From NCBI GenBank assembly GCA_964019165.1, contig OZ025286.1, positions 8,355,688 to 8,419,687 on the forward strand: a DNA stretch of 64,000 bases, written 5' to 3'. Source of the stretch: Mastigias papua (Eukaryota > Cnidaria > Scyphozoa > Rhizostomeae > Mastigiidae). A model generated the notes under the pieces. The model worked only from the letters and a program-made list of their open reading frames with translations. It made no database searches and had not been told where the DNA came from. Positions 35,987 to 47,839 of the stretch are shown here, piece by piece. The position numbers were made by a program, and so were the translations under genes. The first letter of the stretch is position 1. Each line of letters starts with the position of its first letter.

Positions 35987-36810
35987 TGCTAGGCGCACAC
36001 TGGAGAAATCTGCTTAAGAAAAGTGCCATTCGTGCCATATTGCTTAAGCAAAATTCTCCAGTGTGCTGTGGTTAATCCCTAAGCAATATTGCTTTTCTAG
36101 CCAAAAGTAAAATATCTATCGTGTTTGATATTTTTTCCTTTCTTGCCATTTTGCTTACAGCGTGCGGGGGTGAAAGCAATATTGCTTACAACTCTTGGAG
36201 CGCAGCGCATGCGCTTTATCCATATTCTACGGTGGTAAGATTGTGTAATGGCGAAAATCACCTGCGACTTTTAAATAAAGCTATTCCGTACAATAACTTG
36301 ATATTGTTATTTCTCTTGCCCATGTATGTCAGATCGGCTAAGTTTATGGAAGGGTTGAAGGGAGATCAAGCTATACACCAGACTGACGAAAAATCAGAAC
36401 AAATAGGCATTTCTCGGTGTTAATCAACTTCCAACAATATATGGGTCCTTCCATATTTTTCATTTGGCCAATAAAGTAAGGCAGTCCTTGATAGTTTTTC
36501 TCAGTCCAGATTCTTCTACATGCTAACTGTACAAGTCACGAGATCTCCTCAGTTTGATAAATGGGGATGTAGCGAATGTTTGTTTATCGCCGCAAGGCTT
36601 GTTTGCCACAATTGTTCGAAGAATGCTGTGATCTCACTGTAAGCAAAATGGCAAGAAAGGAAAAAATATCAAACACGATAGATATTTTACTTTTGGCTAG
36701 AAAAGCAATATTGCTTAGGGATTAACCACCGCACACTGGAGGATTTTGCTTAAGCAATATGGCACGAATGGCACTTTTCTTAAGCAAATTTCTCCAGTGT
36801 GCGCCTAGCA
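35987..36810. mobile_element. Non-autonomous PIF/Harbinger-like transposon with about 173-bp TIRs
   Basis: Left end TGCTAGGCGCACACTGGAGA and the right end is its inverse. The inverted similarity runs 35987-36160 against 36638-36810 with a few mismatches. The 3-bp TTA duplication is the PIF/Harbinger signature. Each arm contains its own smaller palindrome (CTTAAGAAAAGTGCCATTCG with TTGCTTAAGCAAAATTCTCC). The centre (36161-36637) has no transposase. Confidence 0.75.
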
Positions 36811-36901
36811 TTACAAAAGAAAATAAGCTACTAAATTACAATTTCAAGATAAAAATATGTATACAAAAGTATTGATAGTAATAGGGGGTATGAGACAATG
36901 C

Positions 36902-39545
36902 TCAGGATTTGTTATTTTTTAGTAACGATTTGAATTGGGTGAAAGTATCTGGCATCTTGCGTTCTCTATTTAGATCATTCCAAAGTTTAGCTCCTCTATA
37001 AGAGAAACATTTTTGGCCACATACAGTCCTTGAAAGAGGTACATAAAGGTCAGTGCTGTTATTATGAAGCTGCCTAGCGCTGGTTTCAGATAACCCTTGG
37101 AACAGTCCTGTAAGATACTCAGGCGTTTCATGGTTTATAGACCTATAGACCATTTTCAATGTTTCAGTTGCTATGAGATCGTTGACCGTTAACCATCCAA
37201 CTGCTTGATGATGGGTGGTGCAGACATTCTGTAGGGGGTATTTGTCACGATTCTAGCAGAACGATTTTGGAGCTTCTAAAGCTTATTGAGTGCTGTGGTA
37301 CCACAAACACCCCAGACAGGGCAACAGAAACGGAAATAAGGCCCAATCATACTTCTGCACATGGTCTGCAGTGCGCTTAAAGGGAGATACTGTTTTTCAT
37401 GACGTATCATACCTAATGCCCTTTAAATATTTTTTATCACTTCGGCTATGTGAACATCCCAACTAAGGTATTGGTCCACATGTACCCCTTAGTATTTTGT
37501 ATGCTCTAGCATCGAGATGTTCACATCACGGATGATAAGTGGCGGTTTTATAGCTGATGTTTTTTGAATATCCTTAACCTTTTTCCGACTTCCAATCACA
37601 ATGATATTTGTTTTAGCAACGTTAAGTGACAATATAAATCCAGCAAGCCATGTGCTTGGACCTTCCAGGTCCTCATTAACCTTTTCATTCATTGTGGAAA
37701 TGTTATTTGAGGAGAAGGATAAACTGGTGTCATCAGCATACATATTAACTTGTGAGTGCTTAATAGATAGGGGAAAATCATTTACAAAGATGATGAAAAG
37801 CAGGGGACCTGAATATGACCCCTGCAGAACTCCACAACTTACTTCTCCCAGGTCAGAAAGCTTCCCGTTTATCTTACAGCACTGCTTCCTGTTGGAAAGG
37901 TATGATTGAAACCGTTTTCGATATTCAAATGCCAGTCGTTCGTATACTTTAATAGGTATGTCAATACTGAATGTAACAATCTAAAGCTGGACTGTTGTGA
38001 ATAAAAAAGTCGACTTGACACAAGAAAGTTATAATACTGGTCGTAAACAAGCTTCTCAAGTAACCTGGAGATTACAGGCAAAACAGAGATTGGACGATAG
38101 TTTGATCTGTTATCGCTCTTACCATCCTTATAAGTAGGAGCAATCCTAGTACTTTTCCATTGATCGGGGAAAATTCTAGCCGACAGTGACAAATTAAAGA
38201 GCTGACACTGGTTCGACCAGGATGGATATTCCGGCCTTTAGGAAAAAACTGGAAAATTCATCAAGGCCAAACCCGTTGGAGGTCTTACACTTATTCATTG
38301 CTAGGATCACTTGTTTGGATACCACAAGCGAAAAAATAAAGTTTGCATTTGTAGGGTTGATGGTATATTCACCTTTCAGGAGACCGTTTTCAGTATAGGG
38401 GATATCTTTGCATACTTCATTGCCCACGTAACTAAAATATTCCCTCATTGACAGAGTCAGAGACTGAACTTCCATCAACAGTCAGAGACGATATGTTGGT
38501 AGTTTTAGACCTTTTGTTGACAAGTTTATTGATCGTTGCCCTAGTTTCTTTAAGATTTTGTTCAGAAGCTTGAATCTTATTCGTAAAATGAGCTCTCTTA
38601 GCCTCCTTATTCAGCTTGGTCGCCTTATTCCTTAACTGCCGGTATGCGGACATTAAGATCTCTGATTTATTGTTGATTACAGCGATTTTGATCCTGTCTC
38701 GCGTATTAAAAAGACCTTTGAGCTCAGAAGATAGACAAGGAGAATATTTACTGGACACTCGTTTTTCAACCAATTGCGCTTACTTTTCTATTACAGCAGA
38801 AAGCACACCAGTGAAGTTATGTACGATTTCTCGTACATCAGAAGAGGGTCTTGATAGCAACTGCCAAGCAACATATCTTAATTCTGATAGGAAGGCCTCT
38901 TCTCTAAAATTTTTCATTTGCCTTTTTCGGATGAACTTGTGTTAACGTTTGACACCACCTTCAAACTGCAATGTGATCAATCAAAGTTGAAGATTGAACG
39001 GTTACTCTAGTAGGCTATTTAATCAACTGTTTTAGACCATATGTGGCATAAATATCCTTAATAGACTTAACATGACGTAGACTGTTTGCATCACTTAGAT
39101 CATAATTTGTGTCGTCGACTAAATAGCCTCCTTTCCCTCATGTTCCAAAAAGAGTAGAACATTCTAAAGCTTCTCAGATGTATCTTTGTTATGATAGGGA
39201 GGCCTATATCACAGAAGAATAATGTAAGATTTTGTCTTAGGGGCTGCTATTTCAACGCATAAGATTTTTAACTCTGATACCAGGACATCATGGCTATCAC
39301 GGTGTTTGTTGATGGGAAGTGTATGATGACCCATCAGAATCATGAAGTTTACGCCAAAGTTTTTTTCATAGTATGCTAAAAATATATTGCGATTACATTA
39401 TTTCATGGACGTCAAGAAATGTTTGCTGTATTTTTGATTCTACCATACTTTTTGTTGGCGTATAGAAACATATTTTTGCAATACTTCGAAAAAAACTTAC
39501 CTTTGGCTCATGAGTATCAGTATCATTGCATAAATCCAGGTGATA
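36902..39545 (-). pseudogene. LINE relic with endonuclease and RT (minus strand)
   Basis: Read from 39545 down. Endonuclease remnants: ELKILCVEIAAPKTKSYIIL and YRPPYHN (39300-39190), DDTNYDLSDANSLRHVKSI and PTRVTVQSSTLIDHI (39110-38980). Connector: YSPCLSSELKGLFNTRDRIK (38773-38432) and NKCKTSNGFGLDEFSSFFL. RT: FPDQWKSTRIAPTYKDGK, NYRPISVLPVISRLLEKLVY (38192-37869) and the palm MYADDTSLSFSS with SLNVAKTNIIVIGSRKK (37743-37489). C-terminus: FSYRGAKLWNDLNRERK to the stop at 36902. There are many frame breaks, but YADD is intact. CR1/L2-like. Confidence 0.82.
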
Positions 39546-39559
39546 AACGTTAAACTGTG

Positions 39560-39760
39560 AGGCCATAACTTAAACTGCATTCACACTCGATGCATGTCTT
39601 TTGACACTGCCAATATAAGGGGTGCGTTTTTGAAGCTATGCGCGTGCATCGCGTTTTTTCAAGCGATGCGTCACATAGCGCCAAGGTCAGATAAATTCAT
39701 CTTTGACGTGTGCTGACGCACCAGACAGAGTAGGGGGAAAATCAGTGAAATAGGACAAAA
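39560..39760. other. Possible 5' end of a PIF/Harbinger-type element
   Basis: GC-richer sequence with CpG-containing repeats (GTGCATCGCG, GCGATGCGTCAC) leads into the MADF frame at 39760. No matching right terminal repeat was found. Confidence 0.3.
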
Positions 39761-39938
39761 TGGCAGCGGTAAAAGTAAACAAGGAGTAGCTTATCGAAGC
39801 AGTAAAGAATTCCCCGTGCTTGTACAATACCAGTAGAAAGGATTAGAAGGTTGACCTTTTACGTGAGAATGCTTGGAGTGCGATATTTCCTGAGCTATTT
39901 TGGAAGGACATACAATGAAAAGGATTTACTTGTGAATG
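39760..39938 (+). pseudogene. MADF DNA-binding domain, exon 1 (Harbinger-type accessory protein), broken
   Basis: From ATG 39760 the frame reads MAAVKVNKE-stop-LIEAVKNSPCLYNTSRKD-stop-KVDLLRENAWSAIF. LIEAV...PCLYN...KDYK...RENAW is the MADF signature (Myb/SANT-like, binds DNA). Stops are at 39787-39789 and 39844-39846, and a TGA occurs at 39916-39918. The sequence ends at a GTAAGA splice-donor-like site at 39939. MADF proteins are common as the second gene of PIF/Harbinger transposons, and the host-gene alternative cannot be excluded. Confidence 0.65.
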
Positions 39939-40029
39939 GTAAGAAGATAATAATTGTTTTTCATCTGGATAAAGTATTCAACATAGTTCGAACTGTAAAT
40001 TGCCAACACGTCACGTAACATATTTTTCA

Positions 40030-41700
40030 ATTTCAATTTCATTTTCTATCAAAAGCCTTATTACAATGGTTTATTGTATATGTCAAGCAGCTAATGACAG
40101 ACATTATAAACAGAACATAAAAAAGGCAACACAAACAGTTACTATATTATACATCTAAATATAAATCTAAATCTTAAAGTCGATATCTGTGCAACCCGTT
40201 CCGATTTCGCGATTTGTATTAGATCATAAAAGTTCTGTTTTTTCATTTTTTTATCGAGTAGCTATTTTTCAAGCATTGATTTATAAACTGATAAACATTT
40301 TCATCACAAATTTGAGTACTTCCCAATAAGTAGATAAATTTTGCTTTATCGTTTAAGCGATTAAAAGTTTTGTTATATTCCGATATTTTTGAAAATAGTT
40401 TTTCTCTTTCATCTATGTTTAGTTTACAGCTCATGAGACAATGTATTTCATCTTCCACCTCCCAACACGTTATACAAATCCTTTCATCTGGCCCCTTTTT
40501 TGGCCTATGATATCTCTGAGTTTCTATCTCTAGTTTATGGTCAGATAGTCTAAATTTGCTTATGGTCTTTCGTATGGCTGGGTTTTTTATTTCTGTTACG
40601 TATTGTTCCCTTTCAAAATCTTTCTTAAATAAGCAGTAAGTGCGCATTTTCGATTGGTTTCTTAAATTAGAAAGAGTATCTTGTACACTCACGTCAATAA
40701 TACGTTGCGATATGTAACTTACGACTTGTTTATGAGGTGGTTGTTCGTTTGAGTTAGAAGTGGTTGATATCCATATGTCTCCTAAACCATGCTTCATAAA
40801 AATTTCTTTTAAGTTCTTTGTCCAATTTAGTCCTTGATTTAAATTTTCAACGTATATTGTTTTAAGGATAATATTAATCGGATCGTTGACCACACGTAGC
40901 CAATTTTTAATAGTTGATTTAAAACCCAGTATATGCAGTTGTTTACGCCCTAGTTCACATCGGCACCCTATATTTGAGGTACACTTTGTTACTCCTAAAA
41001 TATGTTTACAGAGTTTTATATTTAGCTTTTCAATTGGGTTCATATCATTGAAACCTTGTTTTAAACCCCCCCCATAATTCTATTCCATACATTAGTATAG
41101 GTTTGATTAGGGTGTCAAAGAGATTAAAAAACAAATGCACATGATTTCTAAAGCTTTCATCTAAACAGTTTCTTAGTTTGAAATACGCCTTTAGACCTCT
41201 TTTGTATAAGTCGTCGAGAAGTTTTTTAATAGAAAATGAAGGTGTTATCAAGAATCCCAAATAATTGAAATTTTTGACGATCTCTAATTCTTGATTATTA
41301 TAGTAAAATTTATTGTAATTTAATATTCTGCCACTTTTATTAAATATCATACATTTAGTTTTGTCAACGTTTATTTTCATTTCATTTTTATAACAGTATT
41401 GACTTAATTGGTTTAGGGAGTGTTGTAAACCATTCTTTGATTCAGATAAAATGACAATGTCATCTGCCCAGAAAAGCGATCCTATCTTTGTATTTCCCAT
41501 AACAGCTGATTCAGATTCTTGTTTATTGAAGAGTTCTGGGAGGTCACTAATAAAAATATTAAATAAGGTTGGGCTAAGTATGCAGCCTTGTTTAACTCCA
41601 ATGTTCACGTCAAAAAACTCTGTTCGTTTTTGACCGATTTTTATACATGTTTTTTCGTTTTGATAAATGCTCTTTATAATATCAAAAACATAGGTTTTTT
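40030..41700 (-). pseudogene. LINE RT fragment with C-terminal zinc-knuckle, inserted in the MADF-gene intron
   Basis: Minus strand: MNIGVKQGCILSPTLFNIFI, palm FWADDIVILSES (A/ADD intact), KINVDKTKCMIFN, FNYLGFLITPS, KPILMYGIELWGG. A 1-nt indel follows in a run of eight C (about 41067-41074), then MNPIEKLNIKLCKHILGVTK onward to a C-terminal cysteine-histidine motif (CITCWEVEDEIHCLMSC; CX2C...HX4C) and the stop at 40243. The 3' end is probably near 40030, with a GAAAT-type tail. It is 5' truncated before the RT fingers and differs in motif wording from the CR1/L2-like copies; perhaps I/Nimb-like. Confidence 0.8.
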
Positions 41701-41924
41701 GTAATAAGACATAGGTATCGCTTCATGAGTGAAATGAAAAGTACATTTTTCAATAAAGCATTAAAGTTCTCACTTCCAAAAAGGATAAATTTATAGATTT
41801 ATAGAACTGTTTTCGAATAACGGTAGCAAAATAGTTTTATGAAATGGTTAGGGTGTTTATCATTTCCCTTTTGCATTACACAACTATCCACGTAGAAAAT
41901 GCATGAGAAGCAGATGAACACAAT

Positions 41925-42225
41925 GCTCTACTCAAAAAGACATTCAAAAGTTTGCGAGATCGCTACATGAAAGTAAAAAGGGAATAAAAGACATCTGGTA
42001 ATGTGGAGGGTGTATCAATAGAACCATTTTGGCCGTACTACAAGCAACTGGAGTTCCTATTACGATATATCAGATACAGGGATACAAAAGAGAACTTCCA
42101 TGCTGTTAACGAAGAGAGTCAAAGAGATTCCTTTGAAATGGTTTCAAGTGAGACGTTGGAAGAAACTGACGTATCTGATAGTGTCTCAAATGTTACTGAA
42201 ACAATCGAGGAGAATATATAGCACT
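41925..42225 (+). pseudogene. MADF gene, exon 2 (end of MADF domain and linker), broken
   Basis: The frame from 41925 reads LKKTFKSLRDRYMKVKRE, a TAA at 41985-41987, then VSIEPFWPYYKQLEFLLRYI and a hydrophilic tail ending at 42219-42221. KSLRDRY and WPYYKQLEFL are the second half of a MADF domain. With exon 1 (39760-39938) it makes one gene whose intron was invaded by the LINE at about 40030-41700. The stretch to 42480 may hold a decayed BESS-like end (SMDSIISSPCTPVSE). Confidence 0.65.
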
Positions 42226-42489
42226 CAATGGACTCAATAATAAGTTCACCGTGTACCCCAGTTTCAGAACAACCACAGAAGACTTCCATACATGAAAAGA
42301 TGCCTTCTTTATGTGGGTCAGAATCACTGATCTCTAAAAAATGACTGGATCGAGCAACTAGCGTTGGAACGTGAAGCCCATGAGTTTTATTGGCGGCAAT
42401 GTTGCTATGGCCTCAAGCACTATTGGATTCTATGCACAAGCACTGTAAAGGAAGGTTAGCTAAGATCGATAGACAGGAAAGTAGTGTTT

Positions 42490-43640
42490 GCTACATGAGT
42501 ATAAGGACTCTTGGCACCTTTGGTAGTTTTTTCACAGCTGATCATCACTTAGGAAGCTAGTTGAACCATTAATTTACGGATAATTTACCATTTTACCACT
42601 GGTTTCTGGGCTGTATCATCCTCATCTAGGGCCTTGGCAACTTCTGGGTACTTTAATTTGCAAGATGATGCAGGCAATTCTCGTAAAAACCTATGAAACT
42701 TGGACACAATATTGATTTGATTAGAGGAAGTAAAATATTGCTATCCATCGCAGAATGTCAGAGGACTTGCAAGGCTTCCAGTGAAGGCAGGTAGAGTTTT
42801 CACGAAGCACTGCAGTTGCCATCTAGCAACATAGGTAGATTTTTGAAAGAAACTGTCTCAATTGCTTACAGCTATACATTTATTTTCTATAAGCTGTCGA
42901 GTTGGTTTAATATATAAAAATATTATGCTGAAGAGAGGGATGTCTTGCTGCTTGTCTTGATGGGAAGCTGACCAGAAGAATGTAACTAGCCATCAATATA
43001 TTGGGTACTAACATTTGTAAATTGATGAAAAGGTTTGGCGTTCATATTGATGTAGATCTAATGATATTCTCATTAAGACTGTAGAAACATGTCAGTTTTA
43101 ATTTTTTGAAATACAGTGAATGAACAGTATGTCAGATTTAATCTGTACTTGGGCAGTGTGGTTATAAACTATGAATGGCAAGTATCAGTCAATTTAAATC
43201 TCCCTGTTTTCCTAGGGGGTCATTGAAAAAGTATGTAGCGGTAGGGGTGTGGGGCTATGTGACAATTATATGATAGATTAGTATGAAAAATATAGAGGTG
43301 GCCCGTCAAATTTCTTTTGCTATGTAACAGCAAATTTTTCTGCAGTCTTTTTACTTTTTCACTTTTTGATGAATGCTTTCTAAAAATGCTGAATTAAAAC
43401 ATTTACAGCATGAAAGAGCTTGAGTATTATATTATCTCTGATCATTCTTAACTGTCATTGATGTTGAGATTGAATTTAATGTTCTTATAGACTATATTAT
43501 TTTAGAAAATTTGAGGCTAGTGTTGTTGAGGGGGGTTTCATGTCCTAATGTTATGTAGCATAGAGGGGGTATCAGCTCAAGTGTTGCAAGCTGTTACATA
43601 GGGGGGTGTGGGGGGTCAAAATGACAATTAGTATGTTACA
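42490..43640. other. No gene recognised; two related G-rich segments
   Basis: At about 43218-43280 and 43590-43640 similar strings occur (GTAGGGGTGTGGGG and AGGGGGGTGTGGGG, followed by TGACAATTA and TAGTATG). They are probably degenerate copies of one repeat. Nothing else recognised. Confidence 0.4.
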
Positions 43641-44230
43641 TATTTTTGAGAGACTCCCATACATTTTTAAAAGGTAGAAACCCCCTCAAAATACAAAAGA
43701 CAGATTTATTGTAGCTATGAAAGTTCTGACCTCATATACTTATTCCTTGGGCAAAACTGATTTAAAATTGTTTATTGGATTGATTTTTGTTGCCATAGCT
43801 ACGAGAATAATAGGCCATTCTTGCAAAATCTTGCAGTCACAATAAGAAGGATTCTACAAAAACTAGAAAGCTGAGGGGTCTGATATTGCTAACAGCTATA
43901 AAAATACCTCAAACGTTGGGCTGAACCAACAAAAAGTGATCTGATATTTTTTTACTATTTTTAGAATCTTGGCAACAATTAGTATAAGTTTGTAAACAAT
44001 AAGTCCCTACGAAACTGCTAAGTATGAACATCTGATACCCTCTAACAAACTACATTTAGATTTATCCCACAGGTCAGTCTATAAGCTATCCTTCCTGAGA
44101 ATTTGACAAAGTTATATCCTACCAGTTTTGCACAATCATTTTGTCTTCATTAACAGGTATGCCAATGTAAAATCCTGAGAAATTCAGCTTCAAAGATTAT
44201 GATACGAAAAAAACAAGTTGCATAGTCGTT

Positions 44231-44933
44231 TTAACTGCCAATATCATTGCACTTCGATCGAAAGCCACCTGGGCTATAGGATCTACCCTCCTTGTCCATA
44301 AAAGTGTCCTCCCTCTTCTTTTCTTGCCCTCGTATGGCTTTGCGTCGTTCCTTTGATGCTCTGCTGTGCTTATACCCTGGATGAAAGAGTCGTTTGCTGT
44401 TCATTGTTTTATAACCAGCTGTTGTGTATTTCCCAGGATTAATGTCTAAATACTGAAATGTCAACAAAGTTGCCTTTCTTCCAATATTGAAATTGGCAAC
44501 TGCCTCATATGTACCAAGCTCTAACTGATTACGTGCAACATAGGTGGACTTAGGAATGCGATCCCACACCATGGCATTAAATGCTTCAATTTAGTTCTGG
44601 GTCTTTCCATGCAAGCACTTTTCAAGCAATTCTGAGGTACTAAGATCATTATAAATGGGTTAAATTTCGCTATAATGTCAAGAGGTAGCCCTTTACTTCG
44701 GCGGTAATTTTGAGTTCCATTTGCAACATCTCTTTTGAAATGGCACAATGAGGATGGTCCATCTGGACAATGAGTATGCCATTCATTCTTATCTGAGGAA
44801 GCAACATGAAACAGGCTTGCATGGATGGCCTTTTTCATTTCTTCCATACAACCAACAATCTGGCGAATTGCAAGGCCATAATAATTTTACAGCCTATCAA
44901 TTAGTGCATTTGTTAATTTTCCCTTCCCCCCTA
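44231..44933 (-). pseudogene. Mutator-like transposase, C-terminal part after internal deletion
   Basis: After the junction at about 44934: LTNALIDRL-stop-NYYGLAIRQ, MEEMKKAIHASLFHVASSD, EWHTHCPDGPSSLCHFKRD (H and CP..SLC block), then a frameshift, and MVWDRIPKSTYVARNQLELG with YEAVANFNIGRKATL up to the stop at 44231. These match the end of the same transposase family (the IWxRxPK block followed by a small-residue-rich helix). Stops and frameshifts show decay. Confidence 0.7.
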
Positions 44934-45737
44934 TAGCTGCCACGTGCCATCAGAAATTGCAGTATTAACAATAGTGTCATCATTTGCTGCTAACTTAAAA
45001 TTTATTTCAGATGCAGCATCATACATTGTCTTTTCAGGAATGTGTCTGACAGCCTCTTTAATTTTATCTGAATTTTTTTCATAGTTATTCGCTGTCATGG
45101 GCTTTGGCATATTTAAGAAAACAGCAAACCTTTCTACACCAGCGAACCCTTGCTCACATGCACTCATTGCATATACCATTCTACGATTTACATCAAATCC
45201 TTTTTCGCATCTTTCAGAGGTATGCGTCGTGATTTGAAATTTACACCCACAAACCACTGCTAAACAAGATGAAAATCCTTTCTTGGTTTTAGTGTCTTCC
45301 TCCAATGCTAAAGTCTGCTTGAAGCCCTCAGGACAGCACAAACGGTTTAAAATACTCCCCAGCAAATTCATATCTACAAGGCGATATCCGTGCATCACTT
45401 TCTCATTCCCTGAACGTATTGGAGGTGATGTGGCATGATTTTCATCAAAAGCCTCAAGTTTTGAGAAAGAGATTGAAGATCTGTACCCCTCAGACTCTTC
45501 AAATGATCTTGAAAAATCTCCCACATTGTCAGGTAGGTCTACTTGGCAAGGGGATTGCACGGCATCATTACAGCTTGCTTCGGCCAGCTGAATGTTATCT
45601 GGATGCTTCAGTTTCTTCTTGTTCGCATGTTGGTTTCCACAAAAAACTCTCTTCTTTACATACTTTGATCGCTTCTTAGGTTTTCCCATCCTGACTCGCT
45701 GTGTACTAAAGTCAATTTGAACTGAAAACTGAGGCAC
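44934..45737 (-). pseudogene. Mutator-like transposase, N-terminal part
   Basis: A basic N-terminus (KKRSKYVKKRVFCGNQHANK) is followed by the conserved GYRLVDMNLLGSILNRLCCP, VVCGCKFQI, the VNRRMVYAMSACEQGFAGVE block, LNMPKPMTANNYEK and AISDGTW. This is the order seen in animal Mutator-like transposase-domain proteins that have a GYRLVD start and an SDGTW block. Directly after DGTW the sequence jumps to the C-terminal part, so most of the catalytic region is missing. Confidence 0.75.
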
Positions 45738-46060
45738 GTAGGCAACTGTCTTTTAACCAATGTAGTATAGCCTCTCGTTCGTTTCTGATCAGAGCAAGAA
45801 TAATGAGGCAGTGGGGAGGGCTGTAGGGGTAAGAAACAGAGATTGTTTGTGGGTAATTTGCGTTGCTAAGCGGTTGCTAAGGAAAAATATCTACATGGAT
45901 GAAGAAAACAGGTAATTTTGAAGAAAATTAAGCATATAATGCCAAAATAGTCACAATTTTGAAATCTATAATAATGGTAGAATCAAATATCAAGAAAATA
46001 AATTTCCTTGAAATTTAAAAAAATTTGAGGGGGTTTCTAACTAGCATGTAGGAGTCAGCA

Positions 46061-47830
46061 CCTGCAATTAAATGGCACCATTAGATTTCCAGCAACTATT
46101 GTGATTCTGTGAGCAATTGCAGTAGCAAACCCGCTTACAAAGGAAAAGTGCTGCTTTGCAGGCAGTTTTGTTTGTCACCATTTTTCTCAGCATTCAACAA
46201 TATATTGGATAGGTGCTGTCTTGTTGTCAATAAGATTGGTAAAATTGGGAGGATGAGGATAATCAAAGTTGGGCTTCATTAGATTTCCCTTCGTAGATCA
46301 TACTTCTTCAAAGAGCACCATTTGGTAGAATAGCAAAAGAGTTGTTTACACAAGGAGAATCACTTTCCGCATAGAGGATCCTACTTTCCCAGTACATTTC
46401 TACATAAGTAGGTAAAAAGCATGAAGCTCAAATCAGGCAAAAAGTAATAAACAGTCCAAGTAATACAAGCAGGGTGAGCGTTAACAGGTAACATGATGAA
46501 AAAGCTGTGTTTTTACAAGAAGATATGGTATTAAACTGGAAACAGTACGAACAACATGTCTCTCAAGTACTTGTAAGTAATCAGTAGTTCTTGTCTCACA
46601 GTTGCCTTGTTGATGTAGGAAGTTTCAAGAATTTTGAGAAGCATCTAAGGCTGGATTTGATAAAATATTATGAAACATCAAAGCTGAAACCAGATGGTGT
46701 TTCTAACACAAGAAAAGCCATATGATAGAGCGGTTGACTGGACCTCTCATTTTGTCCCATAGATGGTCCTTGAGTTTCATGAAAGTTTGGTGATCAGATC
46801 TTGGGAGTTGCATTCTATATTTAGAATATGGTGCTGGTATGCAGCTATAGCAACAGAAGTATCAAAACCTCACTTCATTCATCAACAATCTGTCTACTGT
46901 AGAGAAATGGCAAAGCAATACACTGTGTCTCTTAGAAAAGCCAGTGACTTAAAGCCCTCCTAGCCATAAGGAAGCATCATGTCCAACCCAAAGTTTCAAA
47001 AATCAATTGTTCTTCCGAAAAATCGATCAATGATTTATGATGGAGATCCCTGTAGTGATTGATCACCTTTAAAAGACCTTTCGCGGCATACTAGAAAAGC
47101 TCTAAGCATATCGTTGTCTTTCTGAATCTTCATCACTAATGCTTTGAATGCTACCTTTGCTACTGTTTCAACCCTTCTTGCAGAATTAAAGAAGTGAAAC
47201 TAAGCTTTCTCTTCGATACTAGTCATTTACTCGTTTCTTGACGAAGCTTATTTGGCACGACGAGGGCCATTCCAATATGGCGCCTATAAAAACTGATGGG
47301 CTTCACAAACCTGACTCATCAAACAATAGGTTGCTCTATCCGGTCTTTTTTAGAGATCAGTGGTCAAAATCTATAAAACAGCCTAAAAAGGATGCAGATA
47401 GCAGTGAATTTTTAATGAAGGTCTTACAAAATACGGACGAATTCCTATCTTCTGCAAGCCAGAGGGAACAGTCAGATGAAGACGACTAGTTTGGCCAGAG
47501 TGTTGAAAAACAACTCAAAAAATTGACTCCTTACCAGTGAAGTTCAGCAAAACTTATAATACAGTTGGTATAACATGAGGTTGCTTGGCAGCAGGTGCCA
47601 GCTACTGATAGTAATCCTTACACTATACTTTTTACATATATCTTTTGTAGTTCGTAGTGTTTGAAGAGTTAAGTACCAGGTTGATGTCTGGCGGGGGCTA
47701 GTCAACCTCATGGGTGGAGGGGACTCTATAGCCTTGGATAGCAGCCCCTCTAGTGATGGTGTCACAATCAAAACACTGCTTTTTGGTGAAGCTCAAACCA
47801 TGTAACCCATTGATATGATGGAACCACAAA
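46061..47830. other. No recognised gene; one open frame at 47238-47489
   Basis: The frame at 47238-47489 (83 codons; LIWHDEGHSNMAPIKTDGLH, an acidic serine-rich end) has no recognisable domain. It and a shorter frame at 46763-46963 may be transposon debris. Confidence 0.35.
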
Positions 47831-47839
47831 ACAGAATTA

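Larger units (their letters stand above)
43650..46060 (-). mobile_element. Mutator-like DNA transposon, internally deleted
   Basis: The transposase remnants (45737-44231) lie between imperfect inverted ends: GACTCCCATACATT...GTAGAAACCCCCTCAAAA at about 43654-43699, and on the minus strand GACTCCTACATGCTAGTTAG then AAACCCCCTCAAAT at about 46055-46020. Duplications at the ends could not be resolved. Confidence 0.55.
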
